DNA from: Filimonas zeae
GTDB taxonomy: Bacteria; Bacteroidota; Bacteroidia; Chitinophagales; Chitinophagaceae
Length of the DNA: 64,000 nucleotides
Direction of reading: 5' to 3'
NCBI RefSeq assembly: GCF_014641615.1
Contig: NZ_BMIB01000001.1
Location: forward strand, 1,302,769-1,366,768
Within the stretch, counting starts at the first letter, position 1, and every line of letters begins with the position of its first letter. The notes beneath the pieces were generated by a model. That model did no database searches, had not been told where the DNA came from, and saw only the letters and a list, made by a program, of their open reading frames with translations. Both the position numbers and the translations under genes were made by a program. This document shows positions 18,817 through 26,701 of this stretch, piece after piece.

Positions 18817-19155
18817 TTAGTGTAACAGATCGGCTTTCACAAAGGCTATTTTCCCGTCTCTAAAAGTAAAGTCAAATATTCCTCTGATATTTCCTTCGGG
18901 AAAAGTGCCTGTAAATGCTACTTCCAGATGAGCATGTGTTTCATCATACACTACCAGTTTTATAATTTCCGTTTGCGTTTCGTAGCCGATAAAGTAGCTG
19001 ACGAAGTAGTCTTTAATGCCTTTGTGGCCGCTGAACTTTCTACCTACAGACGGATCATCTAATACTGCGTTGGATTGGTAGTGGTCAAGATATTTCTGTG
19101 TGGCATAACGGTTGCCTGCGGCAATGAGGCTGTTAATAAATGTTGGTATGTTCAT
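18817..19155 (-). CDS. NTF2-like (SnoaL-type) protein
   Basis: 112 residues with the cone-shaped NTF2 fold pattern: N-terminal helices (FINSLIAAGNRYATQKYLDHY), a DDPSVGRKFSGHKGIKDYF segment, and C-terminal strands ending GIFDFTFRDGKIAFVKADL. Members are small ligand-binding proteins, cyclases or isomerases; none can be assigned here. It is last in a minus-strand row SDR, AraC, NTF2-like with 52-bp gaps, a common arrangement for stress-responsive reductases. Confidence 0.8.
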   Translation of the reverse strand: MNIPTFINSLIAAGNRYATQKYLDHYQSNAVLDDPSVGRKFSGHKGIKDYFVSYFIGYETQTEIIKLVVYDETHAHLEVAFTGTFPEGNIRGIFDFTFRDGKIAFVKADLLH

Positions 19156-19207
19156 GGGGTTTATTTGTAGTTGTTAAGGAGGGAGCATAACGGAAGAAGG
19201 CTGCCTG

Positions 19208-20119
19208 CTAATTGAGCAGGCTTTTCCTGTATTCAGAAGGAGATACAGTTGTTTTGCCTTTAAACAGTTTGTGAAAAGATTGCGGATGCTCAAACCCCAG
19301 CAGGTAAGCAATTTCGGCAACGGTTAAATGGTCTTTGGCCAGGTACTCCTTTGCCTTTTCAATCACCTTTTCATGTATGTATTGCTGGGTGTTTTGTCCG
19401 GTTAGGTTGCGTAGCAGATCACTTAAATAACGGGGTGTAAGCTGTAGCTGTTCCGCAACGGACTGAACAGAGGGTAACCCCTTCATCAGCGCTTTTTCAT
19501 CATTCAGATAGTTTTCCAGTAGCTGCTCCAGTCTGTTAAGGGTATCGTTGTTTACGGCTTTACGGGTAATAAACTGCCGGTCGTAAAAGCGGTTACTGTA
19601 ATTGAGTAACAGTTCTATCTGAGATATGATTACGTCCTGGCTGAATTTGTCAATCCGTTCATTCAACTCGTCCTGTATAAACTGATAGACACTCAGTATT
19701 TTTATTTTCTCTTTTTCAGAGAGGTAAAGGGCTTCTGCGGCGGAGTAGCTAAAGAAGCCATATTGTTTTATGTGTGTGCCCAGGGGGAAAGGACGTAGAA
19801 AGTCAGGATGGATATGTAGCGACATACCTTCGTAGCTGGCTTCTTCCTCCTGCATTTTCAGCAACTGCCCTGGTGCAATAAATGACATTCCACCCTCTTC
19901 AAAATCGTAAAAACCCTGGCCGTATTTCAGTTTTCCGGTAAAGCTGGTTTTGAACGAGATTTTGTAAAAGTTTACTATAATACCCTGCTCGTAGTCCTTT
20001 GGGTCAAATATCGCTTCCCCGTAGTTGATGATGCTGATTAACGGATGGCTGGGCGCAGGTTGTCCCATTGCTTTGTGCAATTGGGACAACGACTGAAATA
20101 CAACAGGCTGCTTTTTCAT
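19208..20119 (-). CDS. AraC-family transcriptional regulator
   Basis: 303 residues. The N-terminal cupin-like sensor domain (about 30-180) includes MSFIAPGQLLKMQEEEASY. The double helix-turn-helix domain covers about 200-300, with VAEQLQLTPRYLSDLLRNLTG and the AraC signature AYLLGFEHPQSFHKLFKGKTTVSPSEYR. It probably controls the flanking SDR and NTF2-like genes, which point the same way with 52-bp spacings. The effector is unknown. Confidence 0.92.
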   Translation of the reverse strand: MKKQPVVFQSLSQLHKAMGQPAPSHPLISIINYGEAIFDPKDYEQGIIVNFYKISFKTSFTGKLKYGQGFYDFEEGGMSFIAPGQLLKMQEEEASYEGMSLHIHPDFLRPFPLGTHIKQYGFFSYSAAEALYLSEKEKIKILSVYQFIQDELNERIDKFSQDVIISQIELLLNYSNRFYDRQFITRKAVNNDTLNRLEQLLENYLNDEKALMKGLPSVQSVAEQLQLTPRYLSDLLRNLTGQNTQQYIHEKVIEKAKEYLAKDHLTVAEIAYLLGFEHPQSFHKLFKGKTTVSPSEYRKSLLN

Positions 20120-20171
20120 GTGAGTACTGCTATTGTTACGCTAAATTACAAATGAGATGGTTATCGCGGGT

Positions 20172-20978
20172 TTACAGCATAAACTGCGCTTTTATTTTCT
20201 GCGCCTGTGCTTCCGGCCCTGCTTCCAGGCGCTCGTTGTATAAAGCAGTGGCATCTTTGCCTGCTACATACCGTAGCTGGCCTTTACCATCAGTGGCTGC
20301 TTCAAAAATAATCTGTGCTACTTCTTCAGGTTTGGTATAATTGGCTACCTGTTCGGGGCTGTACCCTTCACTTACTTTGTCTATCAGCTGCTGGTAGGCG
20401 GGGTGTATACCGCCCTGCAGCGAGCGCCCTGTAAAATCGGTTTGCATGCCACCGGGAGCTACTACTTTTACCTGTACACCAAACTGCGCCAGCTCGTAAA
20501 ACAAACCTTCTGAAAAGCCATCCACCCCAAACTTGGTAGCGCTGTAGATAGAGCAGGTAGGAAAACTCAGCAGGCCAAAAGTAGAGGTAACGTTAATAAA
20601 TACCCCGCTTCTTTTTTCTCTGAAATAGGGGATAAAGGCTTTTGATAACTGAATAACGCCTGATAAATTGGTTTGTATCTGTGTGGCAATCTGCTCGCCG
20701 GTTAAAGCCTCCAGCGGGCCTATCAGGCCATATCCGGCGTTGTTTAACACCACATCTACAGCATGCAGGCGTAGTGTGTCAGCAACTGTTTGCTCCACCT
20801 GTTGGTTGTTGGTTACATCTAAGGCGAGCAGGGTAACATTTTCCAGTTGGTTCAGTTCGGTTTCTTTTTCGGGGTTGCGCATGGTGGCAATTACTTTCCA
20901 GCCCTTGCTTTGAAATAAACGGGCAGCAGCTTTGCCTAAACCGGAGGAAGTGCCTGTAATAAAAATGGTCTTTTGCAT
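20172..20978 (-). CDS. Short-chain dehydrogenase/reductase
   Basis: 268 residues from the ATG at 20976-20978 (MQKTIFITG); a longer frame upstream has no family support. NAD(P)-binding motif TGTSSGLG lies at about 8-15, NNAG near residue 85, and the catalytic Ser/Tyr/Lys triad includes YSATK. Basic residues after strand 2 (ATMRNPEKE) favour NADPH. It is a cytoplasmic oxidoreductase of the classical SDR group; substrate unknown. First gene of the SDR-AraC-NTF2 row. Confidence 0.9.
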   Translation of the reverse strand: MQKTIFITGTSSGLGKAAARLFQSKGWKVIATMRNPEKETELNQLENVTLLALDVTNNQQVEQTVADTLRLHAVDVVLNNAGYGLIGPLEALTGEQIATQIQTNLSGVIQLSKAFIPYFREKRSGVFINVTSTFGLLSFPTCSIYSATKFGVDGFSEGLFYELAQFGVQVKVVAPGGMQTDFTGRSLQGGIHPAYQQLIDKVSEGYSPEQVANYTKPEEVAQIIFEAATDGKGQLRYVAGKDATALYNERLEAGPEAQAQKIKAQFML

Positions 20979-21124
20979 ATTTGTTTTATTTGTTAATGCA
21001 AAGATCAGTAGCCGCTTGCCGCGGCACCTAACCGTAATGGTATAGTTAGTAGCCGGAATGACGTTAGGCATAGGATGCAAGCCAGTATTTTTGGTTAATT
21101 TGGGTATTAGTAAAGTGTCTTGTA

Positions 21125-21730
21125 ATGGAAAACCCGAATCCGAAAGGCGGTTGGATTATGTTCAGCACTTCAAATGCGGAACTGCATGAGTTACTTGTTT
21201 CTATGGGTACGCTCACTATTGGCAATGATTTTCTAAAAATTGAAAATTATCCTTTCGAACCATCCCTTGCATTCAGGCAGCCCCTGTTTACGTCAAGCCA
21301 GATTGATGATATCGACTGTAGTAGTTACCCGGTAACTATCAGGGTAAATGATGAACTGATTTTCCTGCGAACCGATAAGAAAGCTGAATTGGAAGATTTT
21401 GCGCGTAAGAATAACATAAGCGTTGTTAAGAGGGAAATGATTTGGGAGTGGATACTTGAACCTTTTTTAGACACAGAATATACGGAAGAAACAGACAGGA
21501 GGTCGATGGAGGTGTTAAGCAGGTATGGTTTCACACCTGAGCTGGTAAGCGCTTTGAGAGCGGAAGTGGAAACTCAGATGCTCAAATATAACTTTGATAC
21601 TATGCTTTGGGAGTGGTGTGTGCTGGGGGCATCAGATGTATTAAGAGCCATGCGTACAAAGTATAACAAAGCGGAGTTTTCGGAATTTTATAAAAGAGTA
21701 ATGTCTATTGCTTTATCAGGCCAGCCCTGA
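21125..21730 (+). CDS. Hypothetical protein, 201 aa
   Basis: An acidic soluble protein with an N-terminal beta-rich part and a C-terminal helical half (MEVLSRYGFTPELVSALRAEV, LWEWCVLGASDVLRAM). An internal Met at codon 12 is a possible alternative start. No signal, membrane segment or known motif was found. It is monocistronic, with its own terminator 22 bp after the stop. Function unknown. Confidence 0.55.
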   Translation: MENPNPKGGWIMFSTSNAELHELLVSMGTLTIGNDFLKIENYPFEPSLAFRQPLFTSSQIDDIDCSSYPVTIRVNDELIFLRTDKKAELEDFARKNNISVVKREMIWEWILEPFLDTEYTEETDRRSMEVLSRYGFTPELVSALRAEVETQMLKYNFDTMLWEWCVLGASDVLRAMRTKYNKAEFSEFYKRVMSIALSGQP

Positions 21731-21751
21731 GCGGCGTAAGGGTAGAATAAA

Positions 21752-21784
21752 GAGAGACCACATTGTTGCGGTCTCCCTTTTTAT
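21752..21784 (+). terminator. Intrinsic terminator
   Basis: A GC-rich stem of about nine pairs (GAGACC with GGTCTC at its base, one mismatch) with a 4-nt loop. A T-rich run follows at 21778-21786, just after the 201-aa gene and before the convergent gene ending at 21790. Confidence 0.8.
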
Positions 21785-21789
21785 TTTAA

Positions 21790-22413
21790 CTATCCTCCAA
21801 ACACCACAACGCTTACTTCGCTGTTTTGCCCTACAGATTCATCGTTGCTGTAGCAGCGTGCTGTATACTCGCGTATCTCAGCTTTGCCTGCCACCTGCAG
21901 CGGTCGGGTATCTTTGTAAGGCGAGCGTTCCGATTTGGTAACTTCTGTCCACTCTTCTGTACCACGGATGCGTGAGAAAATGGCTACGCCCGTTTGGTTA
22001 TGCTTGGTAAAGCCAATTTCTACATATTCGGGGAAAACATTTATTTTAAGCTTCGGCTGAAGTGTAATTCTGCTTTGTGCGGTGGTGGGGCTTATAATAC
22101 CTAATACCCCGCCTATGTTTTCTGTAAACGATGGATGTCTTTTTAAAATTGCTGCTGTATTGGCGATGAAGCTTACCTCTTCCTCACGTACCATGTTTTT
22201 AAACAAAACGGCATCTGCGTATACCTGTTTTTTAACAGTAACGGCTAATAAGGAGTCAATACCTTTCTGTGCCTTGTCTTGCAAATCTGTAATCTGGGCA
22301 GGTGTAAGGCCTAGTGACGGGCCTGCAATAGCTATCTGCTCTTTAAAGTTGTTTAACCAGCGAAGTAATTCTGCATCTGCTTTCGGAATAAAATAACCAT
22401 ATGTCTTTTTCAT
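21790..22413 (-). CDS. Hypothetical protein, 207 aa
   Basis: The first 140 residues are helical (ELLRWLNNFKEQIAIAGPSLGLTPAQI, VKKQVYADAVLFKNMVREEEV). They are followed by a beta-sandwich-like tail (GVAIFSRIRGTEEWTEV, YTARCYSNDESVGQNSEVSVVVFG) resembling a fibronectin-like module that reads out comparative values. I have seen this general layout in Bacteroidota hypothetical proteins but know no function. There is no signal peptide. Next to it on the 5' side lies the repeat-rich region. Confidence 0.6.
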   Translation of the reverse strand: MKKTYGYFIPKADAELLRWLNNFKEQIAIAGPSLGLTPAQITDLQDKAQKGIDSLLAVTVKKQVYADAVLFKNMVREEEVSFIANTAAILKRHPSFTENIGGVLGIISPTTAQSRITLQPKLKINVFPEYVEIGFTKHNQTGVAIFSRIRGTEEWTEVTKSERSPYKDTRPLQVAGKAEIREYTARCYSNDESVGQNSEVSVVVFGG

Positions 22414-22416
22414 TTT

Positions 22417-22752
22417 TTACAATTTAAATAGATGAATAAATGCCAAAACCTCTGATAGTTTTAGCGCCGGAACAGTTGCCGTACCTTTCTGCTTCCCTTT
22501 GTACAATAAGCCGGGAAAGAAGCGGGAAAAGTGCCGGATGAATGGCCATTCTGTTGCTGCCCGATTGCGATGTAAAATTGCCTTGAGCGGCACATTTTGC
22601 AAAACTTGCGTCGCAAGTGTGTTGGCCTCAAACGCAGTGTGGACGCGGAAAAATAGTTTTAAAAAAGTTTTTTTCAGAAGGCAAGAAAGTGATGGTTGTT
22701 TTGTTATTGTTTGATAATCAGTTAGATGTGCTTTTTTGAACTTGCTTTCCAA
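22417..22752 (-). CDS. Doubtful open frame, 111 aa
   Basis: An open frame ending 3 bp before the start of the 207-aa gene on the same strand. Composition is Lys/Leu/Phe-rich without recognisable domains, and it overlaps repeated ACGCAAGT motifs. It could be a small upstream gene co-transcribed with the 207-aa gene, or just chance in a non-coding leader. I lean to the second. Confidence 0.2.
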   Translation of the reverse strand: MESKFKKAHLTDYQTITKQPSLSCLLKKTFLKLFFRVHTAFEANTLATQVLQNVPLKAILHRNRAATEWPFIRHFSRFFPGLLYKGKQKGTATVPALKLSEVLAFIHLFKL

Positions 22753-22770
22753 CGCAAGTCTGACGCAAGT
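22604..22770. repeat. Repeated ACGCAAGT motifs, including a palindrome
   Basis: ACTTGCG-T-CGCAAGT at 22604-22618 is a 7-bp inverted repeat with a single central base. The same half-site occurs twice more in direct orientation at 22752-22759 and 22763-22770, exactly 11 bp apart, one DNA helical turn. ACTTGC at 22740-22745 forms a second inverted pair with 22754-22759. Possible operators or a hairpin for the minus-strand gene downstream. Confidence 0.5.
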
Positions 22771-22887
22771 TTTTTTGTGAGGTGTAGACTGGGTAAGGGT
22801 TTTGGTGCTTGTATTGTAATTTTCTATATGCTTCAGGAGCGTTTGTAAGGCTACAAAACGCCAAAAATGGCTCCCTGCTTTTTCTCC

Positions 22888-23159
22888 GGCGAGCCCTCCT
22901 GGTTAATCCGCCAGCTCTGCCATTGGTTCCGCCAGCCCTCCCGGTTGTTCGCAGAGCTGTCTGATCATTCCGGCGGGCCCTGCCGATTGATGCGCCAGCT
23001 CTGCCATTTGCCCGGCCAGCCCTCCCGGTTGTTGGCAGGGCTGGCCGGGCATTCCGGCGGGCTCTGCCGATTGTTCCGCCAGCTCTGCCATTTGATCCGC
23101 CAGCTGTCCGGTTTGTTCGCAGGGCTGGCGGATCATTCCGGCGGGCTCGCCGGAACGCC
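22888..23159. repeat. Three tandem 84-bp GC-rich repeats with internal hairpins
   Basis: Copies begin with CGCCAGCTCTGCCATT at 22909, 22993 and 23077, a period of exactly 84 bp, with a partial unit before the first. The array ends at an 8-bp palindrome (TTCCGGCG-GGCT-CGCCGGAA, near 23136-23155). Copy 2 is about 70 percent G+C by hand count, well above the flanks. Each copy holds an inverted repeat. In copy 2 it is a perfect 15-bp stem (23009-23023 with 23037-23051), and in copy 3 a 12-bp stem (23093-23104 with 23124-23135). Both strands stay open because 84 is a multiple of three, giving a 28-residue repeat, but no start or codon logic supports a protein. Confidence 0.85.
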
Positions 23160-23523
23160 AGGAGGGGTGGGCGAAATACCTGGTGAACTTGCCCGGTAAA
23201 TTGCCGGGGGCGTGTGTTTGGTAAACAAGTTTGCCAGAACCATTGAGGAGATGGTGCGAAAGGTGCCCTTGCTCACGCGAAGTAACTAAGGGTTTCCCGG
23301 AACGCTTTTAGTGATCGGGCTTTATATTGCTGAGTTGACCGGTGTAGTTGGTTAACCCACCGGAGTGTTGCGCCAGCTGTAGCTCTCTTTTCTAAAGAAT
23401 ATTGTTAAAATATCCGGTTTGCTATTTCGGCTATATATATTCAAATGTTTTTCTCTTATATTTGGTTTCCTCCATTATCCTTCCTGATAAACCACTGTTT
23501 CCATACTTTTAAATTTATTTATT
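23160..23523 (+). promoter_or_regulatory. Leader upstream of the 23.5-26.6 kb genes, candidate -7 element
   Basis: No gene was seen. A short CCGG-rich inverted pair (CCCGG/CCGGG, around 23190-23210) continues the GC-rich character, then base composition turns AT-rich. TATATTTG at 23457-23464 matches the Bacteroidota -7 consensus TAnnTTTG and lies 60 bp before the first ATG. A good -33 TTTG at the proper spacing is not evident. Confidence 0.35.
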
Positions 23524-24144
23524 ATGTATAATGACAACATTGGTGAACTTGAGGAATACGATGCGTACGATGGCCAAAATGAATATGAGCAACTGGGTAC
23601 GCAGGAATACAAAGAATATGCGAAGGCCTACAAAAACTTGTTGCAATCGGTACTGAACCTGAGGTTTTCCTGGGAAAAAGACCCGGAAGATTTTCTGGCC
23701 CTTGTTCTGCTAACCTACAAAGCCATTATGAATGGCGAGGTGGAGCCACTTACCGATAAGGAAATAGCAGCGGGCATGGTGGCACCGGATGTTGATACGG
23801 TTGCTGCTGTATTTGATGAGTGGATCAGTGTAGATTATGGCAGTTATCAGAATTTTCAACAGCTAAGGCAAACCGCCATTCCTTCCGATACAATATTTAA
23901 TGAAGAATACCTTGCTCTGGCGGAAAGTAAACGTATTAGTTTTGATACTATGCATGAGGTAAGTCATGCAGATGGTGCGCATATGATTACCTCGCCTCTT
24001 TACACTGTGCCGCATCCTATTACAAAAATGTGGGCGGAAGCTTTTACAGTCAAGCTGGCTGAGCGTATGAAGTTGTATGACGAAAGCCTGTGTGAAATTT
24101 TGCTGGGCCATACCATTCACTTAGGTGCTTATATGGTTATTTAA
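23524..24144 (+). CDS. Hypothetical acidic protein with HExxH-like motif, 206 aa
   Basis: I do not recognise the family. The first 35 residues are very acidic and Tyr/Glu-rich (ELEEYDAYDGQNEYEQ). A helical middle follows, then HEVSHADGAH at residues 144-153. This fits the HExxH zinc-protease motif and nearly fits the metzincin form HExxHxxGxxH, but is one residue short. The tail has two more histidines (GHTIHLGAYMVI). There is no signal peptide. It is first of three co-directional genes, 59 bp before the next, downstream of the 84-bp repeats. Confidence 0.6.
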   Translation: MYNDNIGELEEYDAYDGQNEYEQLGTQEYKEYAKAYKNLLQSVLNLRFSWEKDPEDFLALVLLTYKAIMNGEVEPLTDKEIAAGMVAPDVDTVAAVFDEWISVDYGSYQNFQQLRQTAIPSDTIFNEEYLALAESKRISFDTMHEVSHADGAHMITSPLYTVPHPITKMWAEAFTVKLAERMKLYDESLCEILLGHTIHLGAYMVI

Positions 24145-24203
24145 ACCAGCCTGCTGCTAATCATATCTTCCACTGTTCCTTTTTATCGCCTGCATTTACC
24201 ACT

Positions 24204-25406
24204 ATGAATTTACTGCCAGGGCAGCCAACTGCCATACCACAACAGCCACAATCACTTGCGCTTACTGAGCTTACACAAATTGTATATGAGCTGGCCGGTT
24301 CTTCCCGCCACCGATTACTGTATAATGCCGATGTATTGGTGAGCCATATAGAAGCGCTTGTAACAGAGTCTATTGATAATATACATGCTTTATCCCGGGA
24401 ATTAACGCCGGATATGCATGAGACGCTCACCAATCGTTGCCAGGTAGTAGCCAGCCTGGTTCCACTGGTAAAACAGTCGCCACAGTTACAACGCTATCCT
24501 GAAACGGTGGGCAAAAACATTATAGGTGGGCTGGAGTATTTATGTCTGATATTTCACCGGCAACTTTACCGGGTATTTTCAGCTGACTATCAACTACCGC
24601 ACAGCTATCTTAAAATGGAAGTGACCAATGCCGGCATGCAGTACCAGCGTTTGCTGTCGCAATATCCCAATAACAAGCTGTTGAAAGCCATGTTGCGGCC
24701 GATAGAAAAATTTATACATAACACCTCTGCTAACAATACAAAAAAAAGCATTGATTATAATAACGTGCTGCTGAGTAATATTAAACTATGGCAACGTAGA
24801 AAGGGTACGCAGGATGAATTATATGAAATTGCGCTTACCATGAATTTGAACTGCCCCCGTTTTATGCATTATATGGCAAGCGAGGCCGGATTGGAGTTGC
24901 AATCGTTTGAAAAGCGTGCTGATAAAGGAGCCTGTATTGAGCGGTTACAAAAATTATTTTTACAGGCTTCTACCAGTACAAAATGGAAAGCATCTGTTTA
25001 TGGTGCTTACCTGCCCGATGTAAATTCTGTTTCAACTGAGGTGCAGAAATGGCTAAGCCAGCAGGCAGACCTGGTAAAGCTGGAAGCTGCCGCACCTGCT
25101 GAAACGTCAGGAACCAATCGTGTAGAGATGCAGGAAGAGGTTGAGTTTTTTAGCATTCTTTTAAAGGTTATGATTTTAGAGGGGTTAACAAAGCTGAAAA
25201 AGGTTGCTCCCATATTTCGCGTATTCAGTACTGTGATTTCTTTTGCAAAATCTGCTGTGCCCAGCGAAGGAAATTTAATAAGGGCTGCCAGCAGACGGGT
25301 AGACGGTGCCTTGCTGGATAAACTGGAAGCTTTTTTTGAAAGGTGTTTGCTGCTGGTGAGGAAAATAAGAAGAAATGGTGGGAAGTTTCCGGATGAGGGG
25401 GAGTAG
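24204..25406 (+). CDS. Hypothetical helical protein, 400 aa
   Basis: I do not recognise it. The N-terminus is Pro/Gln-rich (LPGQPTAIPQQPQSLAL), followed by a long, mostly alpha-helical body with few glycines. The C-terminal third has an amphipathic to hydrophobic stretch (FFSILLKVMILEGLTKLKKVAPIFRVFSTVISFAKSAV) and a basic end (LLVRKIRRNGGKF). It could be a membrane-interacting or scaffold protein. Both neighbours are of unknown family and point the same way (59-bp and 63-bp gaps), so a shared transcript is likely. Confidence 0.6.
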   Translation: MNLLPGQPTAIPQQPQSLALTELTQIVYELAGSSRHRLLYNADVLVSHIEALVTESIDNIHALSRELTPDMHETLTNRCQVVASLVPLVKQSPQLQRYPETVGKNIIGGLEYLCLIFHRQLYRVFSADYQLPHSYLKMEVTNAGMQYQRLLSQYPNNKLLKAMLRPIEKFIHNTSANNTKKSIDYNNVLLSNIKLWQRRKGTQDELYEIALTMNLNCPRFMHYMASEAGLELQSFEKRADKGACIERLQKLFLQASTSTKWKASVYGAYLPDVNSVSTEVQKWLSQQADLVKLEAAAPAETSGTNRVEMQEEVEFFSILLKVMILEGLTKLKKVAPIFRVFSTVISFAKSAVPSEGNLIRAASRRVDGALLDKLEAFFERCLLLVRKIRRNGGKFPDEGE

Positions 25407-25469
25407 AGGGAGGCGCTATTGTAGTTATTAAATATATAATGTATATTAGTGTGTTAAACTACAGCCATA

Positions 25470-26609
25470 ATGAAACAAGCCCAACGACGTGCAGCTCAAC
25501 ATAAGGCAGTCTCTGTTCAGCGGCGGTATTCTGCAAACCCGTTTCAACTGCTTCAACATAAAAGTGCAGTTGAAAATCCATTTCAGCTTTTAAAAACGGA
25601 TACAGGCCTTCAGCCAAAGGGTAATCCCATGCAAGTGATTGCCGGCAAAACAGGGCTTCAAAGGCAAGGGGACAATGCTGCGAAAAAAGATTTACCTGTA
25701 CAGGCCAAAACTATTCAACGTCTTATAGCTGTTAATCCTCATTCCAGTCATGGAGAGCCTCATGAAGATTATGCCATTATGAAAGTGGTACAACAACTAC
25801 GCAAGTTTAAAAAGGATAAAATTATTATGTTAGATGGCGCAGCCGATTTTTCAACAATGGCGCAGGGGGAGACATTGTATATTGCCAGTCATGGCGTGTC
25901 TGATACCGGGCAGTTAGCCTCTTTAAATCACGATGTATTAATTAACAAGTTAACTGTAGGAGCCAGAAAAGCGCCGGCACATATAAGCGGTATAGTTTTG
26001 CTGTCGTGTTATGGAGGTGAGGTGCGCGAAGGTCAGGATCAAAGTTTAGCCCAAAAGCTTGCGGCGGGATTAACTACAGGAGGAAAAACGGTAGAGGGTG
26101 CAAATGGCTTTTCCTTTGGTACGCCTAATTTAGCCGAAACAGGCCGTAGTAACGTATTGTCAAGTGATAATATAGCTTTTTATAAAGCGGATGATATTGA
26201 TGCTATGGCGGCAAGATGGGAAACATTAATGCCTGCCGGTGCGGGGGTTTTAGCTGGCAGACTGGGGCTTGATTATGTTAATCCGGGTATTACTACGCTC
26301 AACAATATTCGTAACGGCAAAAATATAAGTGAAGGAGCCGCCCGTGGATATATCAAGACCTTAATGACACACTTTAAAAGCGTTTCCAGGGGAATTGAAA
26401 GCCAGTTAACTGCTACCCTGGCGCTCATTCCCGGAGCAAGCCTTATAGAAAAAATAGAGTCGCTTGAATCTGCTACTCCAAACCATAATAAACCAGTCTA
26501 TAAGTTAAAAGTGAGATGGGAAAAACTTATACAACAGCAGTTTAACCTGTTCAATGACTACTACCTGTGGACCGGTTCGGAAGAAGCCTTCAGCGTGCAT
26601 AGATCATAA
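25470..26609 (+). CDS. Putative secreted/injected effector with clan CD cysteine protease-like domain
   Basis: 379 residues, no Sec signal. Residues 1-88 are a basic, Gln-rich disordered leader with repeats NPFQLLQ, NPFQLLK and NPMQVIA, then TGLQPKG and TGLQRQG, ending in PVQAKTIQR. Such leaders occur on Bacteroidota polymorphic-toxin or contractile-injection cargo (often DUF4157 proteins; that domain is absent here). Residues 116-230 form an alpha/beta domain with LYIASHG (His141) followed by IVLLSCYGGE (Cys180). The order and spacing match the His-Cys dyad of clan CD proteases such as gingipain, CPD and CHAT types. A helical tail follows. Protease activity is inferred from motifs only. Confidence 0.6.
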   Translation: MKQAQRRAAQHKAVSVQRRYSANPFQLLQHKSAVENPFQLLKTDTGLQPKGNPMQVIAGKTGLQRQGDNAAKKDLPVQAKTIQRLIAVNPHSSHGEPHEDYAIMKVVQQLRKFKKDKIIMLDGAADFSTMAQGETLYIASHGVSDTGQLASLNHDVLINKLTVGARKAPAHISGIVLLSCYGGEVREGQDQSLAQKLAAGLTTGGKTVEGANGFSFGTPNLAETGRSNVLSSDNIAFYKADDIDAMAARWETLMPAGAGVLAGRLGLDYVNPGITTLNNIRNGKNISEGAARGYIKTLMTHFKSVSRGIESQLTATLALIPGASLIEKIESLESATPNHNKPVYKLKVRWEKLIQQQFNLFNDYYLWTGSEEAFSVHRS

Positions 26610-26650
26610 AGATAGTTTTGCCGGAGTAAGCGGTTGCAACGGTAGGGGGA

Positions 26651-26677
26651 AGCCAGCGCAAATCTCTGCGCATGGCT
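26651..26677. terminator. Hairpin between convergent genes
   Basis: A ten-pair stem (26651-26660 with 26667-26677, one bulged A) with a 6-nt loop, between the effector-like gene and the convergent SDR gene. It lacks a clear T run, so terminator function is uncertain. Confidence 0.4.
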
Positions 26678-26701
26678 ATCCCGGATAAAAAGCTGCCCCG
26701 A

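Noticed and set aside
22909..23160. CRISPR array
   Set aside because: The units are directly adjacent with no unique spacers, and no cas genes are present.
22867..23199. Long open frames on both strands across the 84-bp repeats (28-residue repeat peptides)
   Set aside because: They stay open only because the repeat length is a multiple of three. No signal, no sensible composition, and both strands are open equally.
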